Shown here piece by piece: positions 8,272 through 15,924 of a stretch of DNA of 64,000 nucleotides. The notes below the pieces were generated by a model, which did not search any database, was not told where the DNA came from, and worked only from the letters and a program-made list of their open reading frames with translations. The DNA is taken from contig OY969725.1 in the NCBI GenBank assembly GCA_963702195.1, positions 2,418,001 through 2,482,000 on the forward strand, written 5' to 3'. Position numbers and translations under genes: made by a program. Each line of letters begins with the position of its first letter. The stretch's first letter is position 1. This DNA comes from AC-56 sp963702195 (GTDB lineage: Bacteria > Actinomycetota > Thermoleophilia > Solirubrobacterales > 70-9).

Positions 8272-9753
8272 ATGGCGCAGGAGGAACCGAAACCGGATTC
8301 GCGGCGCATCAGCCGGCGCAGGTTCGCCGCGCTCTCCGCGACCGGCGCGGCCGCGGCCGGCCTCGCGGGCGCCGGCCTCGCCGGCTCAGCGGAGGCCTCC
8401 GGGCGCCGGATCAAGGGGAGCGTCGACGTCGTGGTCGTCGGCGCCGGTCTCGCGGGTCTCTCCGCCGCCCGCCGGCTGCGGCGCAAGGGCCACACCGTGG
8501 TCGTGTTGGAGGCCCGCGATCGCGTCGGCGGGCGCACCTTCGACCGCCGGATCGCCCGCAACAAGATCGTGGAGCTCGGCGGCCAGTGGGCAGGCCCCGG
8601 CCAGGACAAGGTCCTCGCGCTCGCCAAGGAGATGGGGATCAAGACATTCGAGACCTACTCGCAGGGCAAGAACCTGATGTACCGGAACGGCAAGCTCACC
8701 CGCTGGAGTGGCAGCGTCCCGCCCGTAAACCCGGCCTCGCTCGTCGAGCTCGAGGTGATGATCACGCGGCTCAACTCGATGGCCGCCCAGGTGGGCGACG
8801 AGCCGTGGAAGGCGGCGAACGCCGAGCAGTGGGACTCGGAGACGATCGAGACCTGGACCGAGGCGAACTCGCACACGCCCGACGCGCGGTGGCTGATCCA
8901 AATCGTGGTCGAGGGCGTCTACGGGGCGGAGGCGCGCGACGTCTCGCTCCTCGACCTGCTGTCGGCGATCCACAGCGTCGGCGGCAACGTGTTCACGCTC
9001 GTCGGCGACGCGCAGACGATCCGGTTCGTCGGCGGGACGCAGCAGTTCTCCGAGCGGCTGGCGAAGAAGCTCGGAGATCGCGTCGTGCTGAAGGCCGGCG
9101 TGGAGTCGGTCCGCCGCAAGGACGGGAGGTTCCTGGTCACCACCAGGCGCGGGACGTGGCGGGGCAAGCGGGTGCTCGTCGCGGTTCCGCCCCCGCTGGT
9201 GGACCGGATCGACTTCCACCCGCCCCTCCTCCCCTCCCACGCGCAGCTCTCCCAGCGGCAGCCGATGGGCACGGCGATCAAGTGCAACGCGGTCTACGAC
9301 GAGCCCTTCTGGCGCCGGCAGGGCCTGACCGGGTTCGCGATCAGCGACACGGCCCCGGTGAAGATCACGTACGACAACTCGCCGCCTGACGGCAAGCCCG
9401 GCGTCCTCGTCGGCTTCTTCGAGGGCGACGCCGGCAGCGACTTCTACGACAAGTCACGCCACGCGAGGCGACAAGCGGCGCTCGAGTGCTTCGCCCGCTA
9501 CTTCGGTCCGCGGGCACGGCATCCTCGCCGCTACCTGGAGCTCGTGTGGGCCGCCGAGCCGTTCACCCGGGGTGCCTACGGCTCCTACAGCCCGCCGGGC
9601 GTGATCACCAGCATCGGCCACGTCGCGGGGCGGGCCGCGAACGGCGTCCACTTCGCGGCCTCCGAGCTCACGCCGAAGTGGGTCGGCTACATGGACGGCG
9701 CGATTCGCTCGGGCGAGCTGGCTGCGAACGAAATCGTTGGCGCGCTCGGCTGA
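8272..9753 (+). CDS. Secreted (Tat) flavin-dependent amine oxidase
   Basis: 493 residues. The N-terminus has a twin-arginine-type signal (ISRRRFAALSATGAAAAGLA), so the protein is probably exported folded with FAD. A Rossmann dinucleotide motif VVVVGAGLAGLSAARRL follows at ~45, then ARDRVGGRT, the usual second FAD contact. The C-terminal GYMDGAIRSGELAANEI matches the final FAD contact of monoamine oxidases. Family reaction: oxidative deamination of an amine with H2O2 release. The substrate cannot be read from sequence. Length fits the family. The beta-helix gene begins 22 bp downstream and may be co-transcribed. Confidence 0.88.
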   Translation: MAQEEPKPDSRRISRRRFAALSATGAAAAGLAGAGLAGSAEASGRRIKGSVDVVVVGAGLAGLSAARRLRRKGHTVVVLEARDRVGGRTFDRRIARNKIVELGGQWAGPGQDKVLALAKEMGIKTFETYSQGKNLMYRNGKLTRWSGSVPPVNPASLVELEVMITRLNSMAAQVGDEPWKAANAEQWDSETIETWTEANSHTPDARWLIQIVVEGVYGAEARDVSLLDLLSAIHSVGGNVFTLVGDAQTIRFVGGTQQFSERLAKKLGDRVVLKAGVESVRRKDGRFLVTTRRGTWRGKRVLVAVPPPLVDRIDFHPPLLPSHAQLSQRQPMGTAIKCNAVYDEPFWRRQGLTGFAISDTAPVKITYDNSPPDGKPGVLVGFFEGDAGSDFYDKSRHARRQAALECFARYFGPRARHPRRYLELVWAAEPFTRGAYGSYSPPGVITSIGHVAGRAANGVHFAASELTPKWVGYMDGAIRSGELAANEIVGALG

Positions 9754-9775
9754 GAGGAGTAGGCTCCCGGCCAAC

Positions 9776-11392
9776 ATGCGGCCGCGGAGTACGAACGTGC
9801 GGCGCGCAGGAGTCGGGGCCGGCGCGATGGGAGTGGTCGTCGCCATGCTCGTGGCGGGGTTCGCGGGCGGCGCGAGCGCCCGGGTGCTGAGGGTCGGGAC
9901 CTACCACGGGGTGCGCGGGCAGTACCGCTCGATCCAGCAGGCGGTGAACGCCGCCCACAAGGGCGACTGGATCCTCGTGGGCCCCGGCGACTACCACGAG
10001 CGCAACGACCTCAAGCACCCGCCTAAGGCCGGCAGTGACATCCCGCCGTCCGCCGTCCTCGTGAAGACACCCAACCTTCATATCCGCGGGATGAGCCGCA
10101 ACCGGACGATCGTCGACGGCACCAAGTCCAAGGCGAGCAAGCCGTGCAGCGACGCGAAGAAGTCCCAGGACTTCGGGGCGAAGCAGAACGGGTCGGCGAT
10201 GGGCCGCAACGGAATCGTCGTGTGGAAGACCGACGGCGTCACGATCCAGAACCTGACCGCCTGCAACTTCCTGAGCGGCTCCGCCAGCAGCGGCAACGAG
10301 ATCTGGTGGAACGGCGGCGACGGCAGCGGCCAGCTCGGGCTGGGCAAGTACCGGGGCACCTGGCTGAACGCCACCACGACCTTCTTCGACCCCAAGGACC
10401 CGGGCACCGCGGCGGCGTACGGGCTCTTCACCAGCAACTCGAACGGACCCGGGGTGCTGAAGAACACGTACGCGAGCAACTTCAACGACTCCAACTACTA
10501 CATCGGGGCCTGCCGGAAGCTCTGCAACCAGGTCATGGACCACGACTGGTCGGAGTACAGCGCGCTCGGCTACTCGGGCACCAACGCGGGCGGGCGGCTG
10601 ATCGTCAAGAACTCCGAGTTCGACCACAACAAGGACGGCTTCGACACCAACAGCCAGAACAACGACGACTGGCCCTCGCCGCAGAACGGCCATTGCGCCA
10701 AGAAGGGAAAGATCAGCCCGGTCACCCACACCGTGTCGTGCTGGGCGTTCATCCACAACTACGTGCACGACAACAACAACCCGAACGTGCCGGCGGCGGG
10801 CGCCGCGGCGCTGGGGCCGGTCGGCACCGGGATGACGATCACCGGCGGTCGCTACGACACGATCATGGACAACCGCATCGTCCACAACGGGGCTTGGGGC
10901 GTCCTGTTCATCCCGTACCCCGACAACGAGACGCCGCCGCCGGGCCAGCACTGCCAGGGCGGCTCGGCGACCCTGTTCCCCGGCTTCGACTGCACCTTTG
11001 ACGACTGGGCCAACCAGCTCTTCACGAACAAGTTCTCCAAGAACGGGTTCTTCGGCAACCGGACCAACGGCGACTTCGGCGAGATCACCCTCTCGAACGG
11101 CAAGCCGATCAACTGCTACAAGGGAAACAAGGCTCCCGACGGCAGCTCGCCGCCGACGCTCCAGAAGACCAACTCCAAGTGCGGCCGGACCGGCACCGCC
11201 AACCAGAACCTGCCGCTGACGCAGGAGGTGCTGTGCGATACGCAGCTCCTCGGCACCGGGACCTGCCTGCCGACCGACAGCTATCCGCGCCAGACGAAGG
11301 TGGTCATGCACAAGCTGCCCAAGAAGCAGCTCCCGAGCATGCCGAACCCGTGCTCGAACGTGCCGCGGAACCGGTGGTGCCGGGGTCGGTAA
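9776..11392 (+). CDS. Secreted right-handed beta-helix protein
   Basis: 538 residues. A signal peptide (GAMGVVVAMLVAGFAGGASA) is followed by the opening typical of pectate-lyase-like beta helices: YRSIQQAVNAAHKGDWILVGPGDY, split here as SIQQAVNAAHKGD and WILVGPGDYHE. Repeating short strands rich in N and G follow (IQNLTACNF, VKNSEFDHN, MDNRIVHNG). Cysteines are frequent, consistent with an extracellular protein. Family members bind or cleave polysaccharides, but no catalytic set can be assigned. ATG 9776 is chosen because the longer frame would overlap the upstream oxidase; GAGAGGAG at 9752-9759 is somewhat distant. A C-terminal KLPKKQLPSMP tail is unassigned. Confidence 0.75.
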   Translation: MRPRSTNVRRAGVGAGAMGVVVAMLVAGFAGGASARVLRVGTYHGVRGQYRSIQQAVNAAHKGDWILVGPGDYHERNDLKHPPKAGSDIPPSAVLVKTPNLHIRGMSRNRTIVDGTKSKASKPCSDAKKSQDFGAKQNGSAMGRNGIVVWKTDGVTIQNLTACNFLSGSASSGNEIWWNGGDGSGQLGLGKYRGTWLNATTTFFDPKDPGTAAAYGLFTSNSNGPGVLKNTYASNFNDSNYYIGACRKLCNQVMDHDWSEYSALGYSGTNAGGRLIVKNSEFDHNKDGFDTNSQNNDDWPSPQNGHCAKKGKISPVTHTVSCWAFIHNYVHDNNNPNVPAAGAAALGPVGTGMTITGGRYDTIMDNRIVHNGAWGVLFIPYPDNETPPPGQHCQGGSATLFPGFDCTFDDWANQLFTNKFSKNGFFGNRTNGDFGEITLSNGKPINCYKGNKAPDGSSPPTLQKTNSKCGRTGTANQNLPLTQEVLCDTQLLGTGTCLPTDSYPRQTKVVMHKLPKKQLPSMPNPCSNVPRNRWCRGR

Positions 11393-11404
11393 GGCAGCGC
11401 AGGC

Positions 11405-12808
11405 CTAGACGGCGGTCCCGCCGACGGTCAGCTCGCGGATGCGCACGTGTCCCTGGCCCGTGCCCACCGGCACGCTCTGCCCGCCCTTGCCGCAGAAGCC
11501 GGTCTTCATTTCGAAGTCCGAGGCGACGGCATCGATCTTGGAGAGCGTGTCGAGACAGTTGCCGATGAGCGTCGCGCCGCGGCACGGCCTGGTCTTCTCA
11601 CCGCCCTCGATCAGATAGCCCTCGGAAACCCCGAAGACGAAGTCGCCGGTGGTCGGATCAACCTGGCCGCCGGCGAACGACACGGCGTAGAAGCCCCTGT
11701 CGATCTCGGCGATCAGCTCCTCGGGGAGTGCCGTCCCAGGGGCGATGTAGGTGTTCGTCATCCGCGGGATCGGGAGGTGGCGGAAGCTCTCGCGGCGGCC
11801 GTTGCCGGTGGACTCCACGCCGTCCTTGCGAGCCCGCTCCAGGTCGTAGAGGTAGGACGTGATCCGGCCCTGGTGGATCACGGGGGTGCGCTGCGTGGGC
11901 GTGCCCTCGTCGTCGATCCCGTCGGTGCCCCACTCGCCCGGAAGGCGGCCGTCGTCGTAGGCATCGAGGTGCGACTCGGCCACGCTGTCCCCCAGCTTCC
12001 CCGTATACACCGAGGCGCCCTTCTGGATGTGATCGGCCTCGAGGCCGTGGCCGGTCATCTCGTGGAAGAGGACGCCGCCGAAGCCCCCGCCCACCACCAC
12101 CGGCATCGCCCCCGCCGGGGCCGGATCGGCGTCGAGCAGCGTCAGCGCCACCTGCGCGGCGCGCTCGGCCGTGCGCTCGGCCGCGCCGGCCTCAACGAGC
12201 TCGTAGCCCCGGTGGCCCCCGAGCGTCTCGAAGCCCGTCTCAACGGTTCCGTTGCGCCGCGCGACCACCTGGACGCCCAGGCGCACGCGAGTCCGGTCGT
12301 CGCTCGTAAAGCGCCCGCGCGAGTTGGCGACGGTGACGAGGCGCCGCCCCTCCGCGTAGCTCGCCATGACCTGGGCGATCTCCGCGCCCGCCGCCCGCGC
12401 GGTCTCGTCGCAGGTCCGGAGCAGGTCGGCCTTGCGCTCGGCCGGGACGTCGCCCGGCGGCGTCTCGATGTCCTGCGGGAGCGCCGCCTCGAGAGCCCCG
12501 AGCGCCTGGGGCTCGGAGCGCTCGCCTCGCACCGCGGCCGCCACGGCATCCGCCGCGCGCTCGAGGTCCCCCTCCCCCAGCCCGTCGACGTGGGCGAAGT
12601 AGGTCGTATCGCCGTGGATCACGCGCACCCCGGCCCCGCGCTCCGAGCCGCGCTGCACACGCTCGACGCGCGACTCGTCGACGGCCAGGCCCAGACCGGC
12701 GCGCTGCTCGCAGAAGACCTCCGCGAAGTCGCCGCCGTGCTCGAGCGCGCGCTCGACGATGCGGGCGGCGAGGTCGGCGTCGATCAGAGCCGCTGCGTTC
12801 TCGGTCAA
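11405..12808 (-). CDS. tldD: TldD zinc metalloprotease
   Basis: 467 residues. The catalytic HExxxH motif is present as HEMTGHGLEADH, followed by IQKGASVYTGKLGDSVA as in TldD proteins. With TldE it degrades small unfolded peptides and processes some modified peptides. The C-terminus has VFGVSEGYLIEGGEKTRPCR, the conserved end region. The start is TTG 12808 with GGGAGACGAG just upstream. It follows the 70-residue protein gene by 16 bp and so is likely the last gene of a three-gene minus-strand operon with the roadblock-like protein. Confidence 0.92.
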   Translation of the reverse strand: MTENAAALIDADLAARIVERALEHGGDFAEVFCEQRAGLGLAVDESRVERVQRGSERGAGVRVIHGDTTYFAHVDGLGEGDLERAADAVAAAVRGERSEPQALGALEAALPQDIETPPGDVPAERKADLLRTCDETARAAGAEIAQVMASYAEGRRLVTVANSRGRFTSDDRTRVRLGVQVVARRNGTVETGFETLGGHRGYELVEAGAAERTAERAAQVALTLLDADPAPAGAMPVVVGGGFGGVLFHEMTGHGLEADHIQKGASVYTGKLGDSVAESHLDAYDDGRLPGEWGTDGIDDEGTPTQRTPVIHQGRITSYLYDLERARKDGVESTGNGRRESFRHLPIPRMTNTYIAPGTALPEELIAEIDRGFYAVSFAGGQVDPTTGDFVFGVSEGYLIEGGEKTRPCRGATLIGNCLDTLSKIDAVASDFEMKTGFCGKGGQSVPVGTGQGHVRIRELTVGGTAV

Positions 12809-12824
12809 CTCGTCTCCCGTCCTC

Positions 12825-13037
12825 TCACTCGCGCGCCGCGTCGATCACGTTCGCCGCGGCGCGAAACAGCGCCCGGCCCGCGTCGGTGTCCGGCGGGTAG
12901 GCGACCACCCGGCCGCCCCGGTAGTGGACCCGGGCGAACGGGGTTCGCGTGATGCGCCGCCGGCGCATGTAGGCGGCGGCCTCCTCGGCGTAGCCCGATA
13001 CCTTGCCGAGGAGCGTCCGCTGCGGCTTCGGCACCAT
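12825..13037 (-). CDS. Small basic hypothetical protein
   Basis: 70 residues, arginine-rich, without cysteines or membrane span (AAAYMRRRRITRTPFARVHY). Its ATG overlaps the TGA of the upstream roadblock-like gene (TGATG at 13035-13039), indicating translational coupling, and tldD follows 16 bp later. Function not recognised. Confidence 0.6.
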   Translation of the reverse strand: MVPKPQRTLLGKVSGYAEEAAAYMRRRRITRTPFARVHYRGGRVVAYPPDTDAGRALFRAAANVIDAARE

Positions 13038-13399
13038 CAGGTGCTCTCCCGCGCGAGGTCGCGAAGCACCGCCCGCATATCGAAGATCATGAGCGACGCG
13101 AGCGTCAGGCGCTCGGTGACTGCGACCATCGCGAGGTCGTCATGGCGCACGGCGAAGGCCTCGCCGTCCTCGGTCGCGACGTGCACGTGGCCGGCGGGCT
13201 CGTCCCCGGCGGCGTCGGCCGCCGACAGGAGCTCGGCTGCCGGGGCTCCCCACCGATCCGCGACGCCGGTCGCCGCCAGCACCTCTCCGCCGGGGCCGAT
13301 CAACGCGCAACCGCGAAGGTCGGCCGACATCTCGCGAAGGCGGCCGACCGCCGCCTCGGCGGCCTCGCCTGGGACTCGCTCAGCATTGACGCTGCTCAC
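13037..13399 (-). CDS. Roadblock/LC7-like domain protein
   Basis: About 120 residues from GTG 13399. An in-frame start at 13468 exists, but it would overlap a divergent small gene. The core reads CALIGPGGEVLAATG, then a helix, then HVHVATEDGEAFAVRHDDLAMVAV. This is the alternating strand pattern of roadblock/longin-type dimers that regulate small GTPases or sensory complexes. No GTPase gene is adjacent. The start is uncertain because the upstream ribosome site is weak. Fold assignment is by pattern only. Confidence 0.55.
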   Translation of the reverse strand: MSSVNAERVPGEAAEAAVGRLREMSADLRGCALIGPGGEVLAATGVADRWGAPAAELLSAADAAGDEPAGHVHVATEDGEAFAVRHDDLAMVAVTERLTLASLMIFDMRAVLRDLAREST

Positions 13400-13415
13400 T
13401 TCGCCAACATATATA
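13386..13415 (+). promoter_or_regulatory. Sigma70-like promoter of the 46-residue membrane protein, possibly leaderless
   Basis: TTGACG (13386-13391), an 18-bp spacer, then TATATA (13410-13415). The expected transcription start falls within a few bases of the GTG at 13419, and no ribosome site lies between. A leaderless mRNA is therefore likely, a common arrangement in actinobacteria. Confidence 0.45.
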
Positions 13416-13418
13416 GCC

Positions 13419-13559
13419 GTGTCGCTCGAGCGAGCCTCCTGGCTGACGGTCGTGATCATCTGCGTCATCGGCGCGCTGGTCCTGGCCGTGAACGGCTACG
13501 TCGGTTACCCGATCGTCGTCGGCGCCGTCGGCGTCTCGGCCGCCGTCAACCTGTTCTGA
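13419..13559 (+). CDS. 46-residue single-span membrane protein
   Basis: The frame starts at GTG with VSLERASW, then a hydrophobic helix (LTVVIICVIGALVLAVNGY), a short polar turn and a second apolar stretch ending VSAAVNLF. Size and composition suit a small bitopic or hairpin membrane protein. It sits divergently between the roadblock-like gene and the convergent CDF gene, with a good promoter just upstream. I recall similar short proteins in Thermoleophilia but cannot confirm it. Function unknown. Confidence 0.55.
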   Translation: MSLERASWLTVVIICVIGALVLAVNGYVGYPIVVGAVGVSAAVNLF

Positions 13560-13575
13560 GACGGGCGCCCCTGCC

Positions 13576-14490
13576 TCATCCTGCCCGGTAGGGCTGAGTC
13601 TCGCGCGTCTTCGGGTCTTGCACCGCGCCCTCGGGCTCGACGTGGATCAGGACGTCGGAGTCCGGGATCTCGGCCTCGATCGCGTCGCGGAGGCGGTGGG
13701 CCAGGTCGTGCGCGGCCTCCAGCGTCGTGCCCTCGCGGAACTGGACGTGCAGGTCGAAGTAGCGCCGGGCGCCCGCACGCCGGGCGCGCAGCTTGTGGTA
13801 GCCGACCATCTCCGGTGGTCGAGCGCGCGCGATCGCGGCCTCGACGCGGTCGAGCTCCTCGGGCGGCGGCGCTTCGTCCATCAGCACCCGCGAGGAGCGA
13901 GTGAGGATCCGGATCCCGGCCGCGACGATCGCGACCGCCACGCCGAGCGCCGCGATCGAGTCGAACGCGTCGACGCCCGTGATCACCACGAGGCCCAGGC
14001 CCACGAAGACCCCGATCGAGGTCATCGCGTCGGTGCGCAGGTGAGCGGCGTCGCCCTCGAGCGCCGCGGAGCGCAGCGTGCGGGCGCGGCGACCGAGGTA
14101 GGCCGAGACGCCGAGGTTCGCCACCGCGGAGAAGCCGATCACCGCCAGGCCCACCCCCAGGTGCTCGACCCCGGCGCCGACCACGAGGCGATGGGTCGCC
14201 TCGTAGACGATCACGCCGGCGCCGACGAGGATCAGCATTCCCTCGATCGCGGCGGCCAGGTTCTCCGCCTTCTCGTGGCCGTAGGGATGGTCGCGATCGG
14301 GAGGCTCGTCGGCCTTGCGGACCGAGATCAGCGCGATCACCGACGCGACCAGGTCGATGGCCGAATGCGCGGCCTCGGTCAGGATCGCGATCGAGCCGGT
14401 GATCGCCCCCGCGGCGATCTTGAGCGCGATCAGGAGCGAGTTGGAGACGACGCTGATGGTCGCCGCGCGCGACTTGGTGCCCCTCACCAT
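13576..14490 (-). CDS. Cation diffusion facilitator (CDF) metal efflux protein
   Basis: 304 residues. The first spans carry the CDF signature SNSLLIALKIAAGAITGSIA and AILTEAAHSAIDL, where the H/D pair of the transport site appears as HSAID. A second metal-site motif is HLRTDAMTSIGV. The C-terminal domain (~210-295) is the cytosolic dimerising CTD (YFDLHVQFREGTTLEAAHDL). Family role: proton-coupled Zn2+/Fe2+/Mn2+ export across the inner membrane. ATG 14490 has GGAGGGG just upstream; the longer frame is non-conserved. The start overlaps the rdgB stop by 7 bp, making it the third gene of the rph-rdgB operon. Confidence 0.9.
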   Translation of the reverse strand: MVRGTKSRAATISVVSNSLLIALKIAAGAITGSIAILTEAAHSAIDLVASVIALISVRKADEPPDRDHPYGHEKAENLAAAIEGMLILVGAGVIVYEATHRLVVGAGVEHLGVGLAVIGFSAVANLGVSAYLGRRARTLRSAALEGDAAHLRTDAMTSIGVFVGLGLVVITGVDAFDSIAALGVAVAIVAAGIRILTRSSRVLMDEAPPPEELDRVEAAIARARPPEMVGYHKLRARRAGARRYFDLHVQFREGTTLEAAHDLAHRLRDAIEAEIPDSDVLIHVEPEGAVQDPKTRETQPYRAG

Positions 14491-15077
14491 CTCCCCTCCA
14501 GGAGGTCGGCAAGCTCGCGCGCGGCGCGGCCCCGATGGCTGATCGCATGCTTCTCGTCGGGGTCGAGCTCCGCCATCGTGCGATTGTCCTCCGGGCCGGT
14601 GTCCACGGGAACGAACGCCGGGTCGTAGCCGAAGCCCCCGCTTCCCCGGGGGTTTTCGGCCAACGTCCCCTCGCACCGTCCCTCTACCAGCCGCTCGCCT
14701 CCGTCCGCGTCGACGTAGGCGAGCGCGCAGACGTAGGCGACCGAGCGATCCTTCTTGCCGGCGAGCTCGCTCAACAGGAGGTTCAGGTTCTCCTCGTCCG
14801 TGCCATCCGGCCCCGCGTAGCGCGCCGAGCGTGGGCCCGGGCGGCCGTCGAGCGCCGCCGCCGCGATTCCGGAGTCGTCGGCGATGGCCGGCATCCCCGT
14901 GGCCGCGTGGGCCGCCCGCGCCTTGCCGAGCGCGTTCTCGGCGAACGTCTCCGCGTCCTCCGGCGGCAGCTCCACGTCCGCGGGAAGCGGCGCCAGCTCG
15001 ACTTCGGTGAGGATCTCCCGCAGCTCGCGCAACTTGTGCTGGTTGCGCGTCGCAACGACAACGCGTCTCATCGGCAT
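14484..15077 (-). CDS. rdgB: XTP/dITP diphosphatase (RdgB/HAM1)
   Basis: 197 residues, normal length. Conserved motifs: VVVATRNQHKLRELREIL at the N-terminus, the substrate/metal segment ADDSGIAAAALDGRPG, and SGGFGYDPAFVP plus DEKHAISHRGRA near the C-terminus. It hydrolyses non-canonical purine nucleoside triphosphates (XTP, ITP, dITP) to monophosphates, preventing their incorporation. Its ATG overlaps the rph TGA (TGATG at 15075-15079), the classical rph-rdgB pairing. Confidence 0.95.
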   Translation of the reverse strand: MPMRRVVVATRNQHKLRELREILTEVELAPLPADVELPPEDAETFAENALGKARAAHAATGMPAIADDSGIAAAALDGRPGPRSARYAGPDGTDEENLNLLLSELAGKKDRSVAYVCALAYVDADGGERLVEGRCEGTLAENPRGSGGFGYDPAFVPVDTGPEDNRTMAELDPDEKHAISHRGRAARELADLLEGRW

Positions 15078-15811
15078 CAGTCGGCCGGGGCGGTGCCTAC
15101 GGCCTCCTGTGCGTCGCGAAGGAAGGCGATCGCGGGCTCCGCGAGCGCGAGCAGGTCGTCGAGCGAGGCGCGCGAGACCGGCATCCGCTCCGCGGTGGCC
15201 TGGACCTCGACCAGCCCCCCATCGCCGCTCATCACGACGTTGGCGTCCACCTCGGCGCGCGAGTCCTCCGAGTAGTCCAGGTCCAGCAGAGCCTCCCCGT
15301 CGACGATGCCGCAGCTGATCGCGGCGATCGACCCGGTCAGCGGGCTGCGATCCAGCTCACCGGCGGCGATCAGCTTCTCCATCGCCAGTCGCAGGGCGAC
15401 GTATCCGCCCGTGATCGACGCGCAGCGAGTGCCGCCGTCCGCCTGGAGCACGTCGCAGTCGACGTAGACGCTCCGCTCGCCGAGCGCCTCGAGCTCGACG
15501 ATCGCGCGCAGCGAGCGGCCGATCAGTCGCTGGATCTCCACCGCCCGGCCGTCGGGGCGACCCCTCTTGGTGTCGCGCTCCTTGCGCTCGCCGGTCGAGG
15601 CGGGCAGCATCGCGTACTCCGCGGTGACCCAGCCGCGCCCGGATCCCTCCATCCAGCGCGGCACCGACTTGGTCACCGACGCGGTGCAGATGATCCGGGT
15701 CTCACCCTGCGCGTACAGGGCCGAGCCATCCGCCGTCCGGACGAACCCGGGTTCGATCGTCACCGGCCGAAGATCGGCGGGACCCCGGTCATGGCTGCGA
15801 GCGGCGGGCAC
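15077..15811 (-). CDS. rph: Ribonuclease PH
   Basis: 244 residues from GTG 15811, the expected family length. The start is set by the conserved opening RSHDRGPADLRPVTIEPGF; an in-frame start 45 bp further upstream adds unrelated sequence. Motifs: GETRIICTASV, EYAMLPASTGERKERD, RLIGRSLRAIV and VDCDVLQADGGTRCASITGG. This is a phosphorolytic 3'-5' exoribonuclease that trims tRNA 3' ends. First gene of the minus-strand rph-rdgB-CDF operon. Confidence 0.95.
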   Translation of the reverse strand: MPAARSHDRGPADLRPVTIEPGFVRTADGSALYAQGETRIICTASVTKSVPRWMEGSGRGWVTAEYAMLPASTGERKERDTKRGRPDGRAVEIQRLIGRSLRAIVELEALGERSVYVDCDVLQADGGTRCASITGGYVALRLAMEKLIAAGELDRSPLTGSIAAISCGIVDGEALLDLDYSEDSRAEVDANVVMSGDGGLVEVQATAERMPVSRASLDDLLALAEPAIAFLRDAQEAVGTAPAD

Positions 15812-15877
15812 GGCGCCAGTCTGCCAGAGGGCGGCACGCCGAGTGCTCGATGTCACTGTCGATTACGAGGCATTCCG

Positions 15878-15894
15878 TTCGTCTTAGAGACGAA
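15878..15894. promoter_or_regulatory. 7-3-7 perfect palindrome, candidate TetR/MarR-type operator
   Basis: TTCGTCT TAG AGACGAA is a perfect inverted repeat 30 bp upstream of the efflux MFS start, in the divergent rph/MFS gap. Drug-efflux MFS genes are commonly repressed by TetR or MarR proteins binding such sites. No regulator gene is adjacent, so the binder is unknown. Confidence 0.4.
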
Positions 15895-15924
15895 GTCCGG
15901 AGCTGCTAAGAGAGAGGGAGCCCT

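Noticed and set aside
9668..11311. 547-codon antisense frame opposite the oxidase/beta-helix genes
   Set aside because: Arises from high GC with few stops. It is rich in V, R, G and A and has no motif, while the plus frames carry a signal peptide and a beta-helix pattern.
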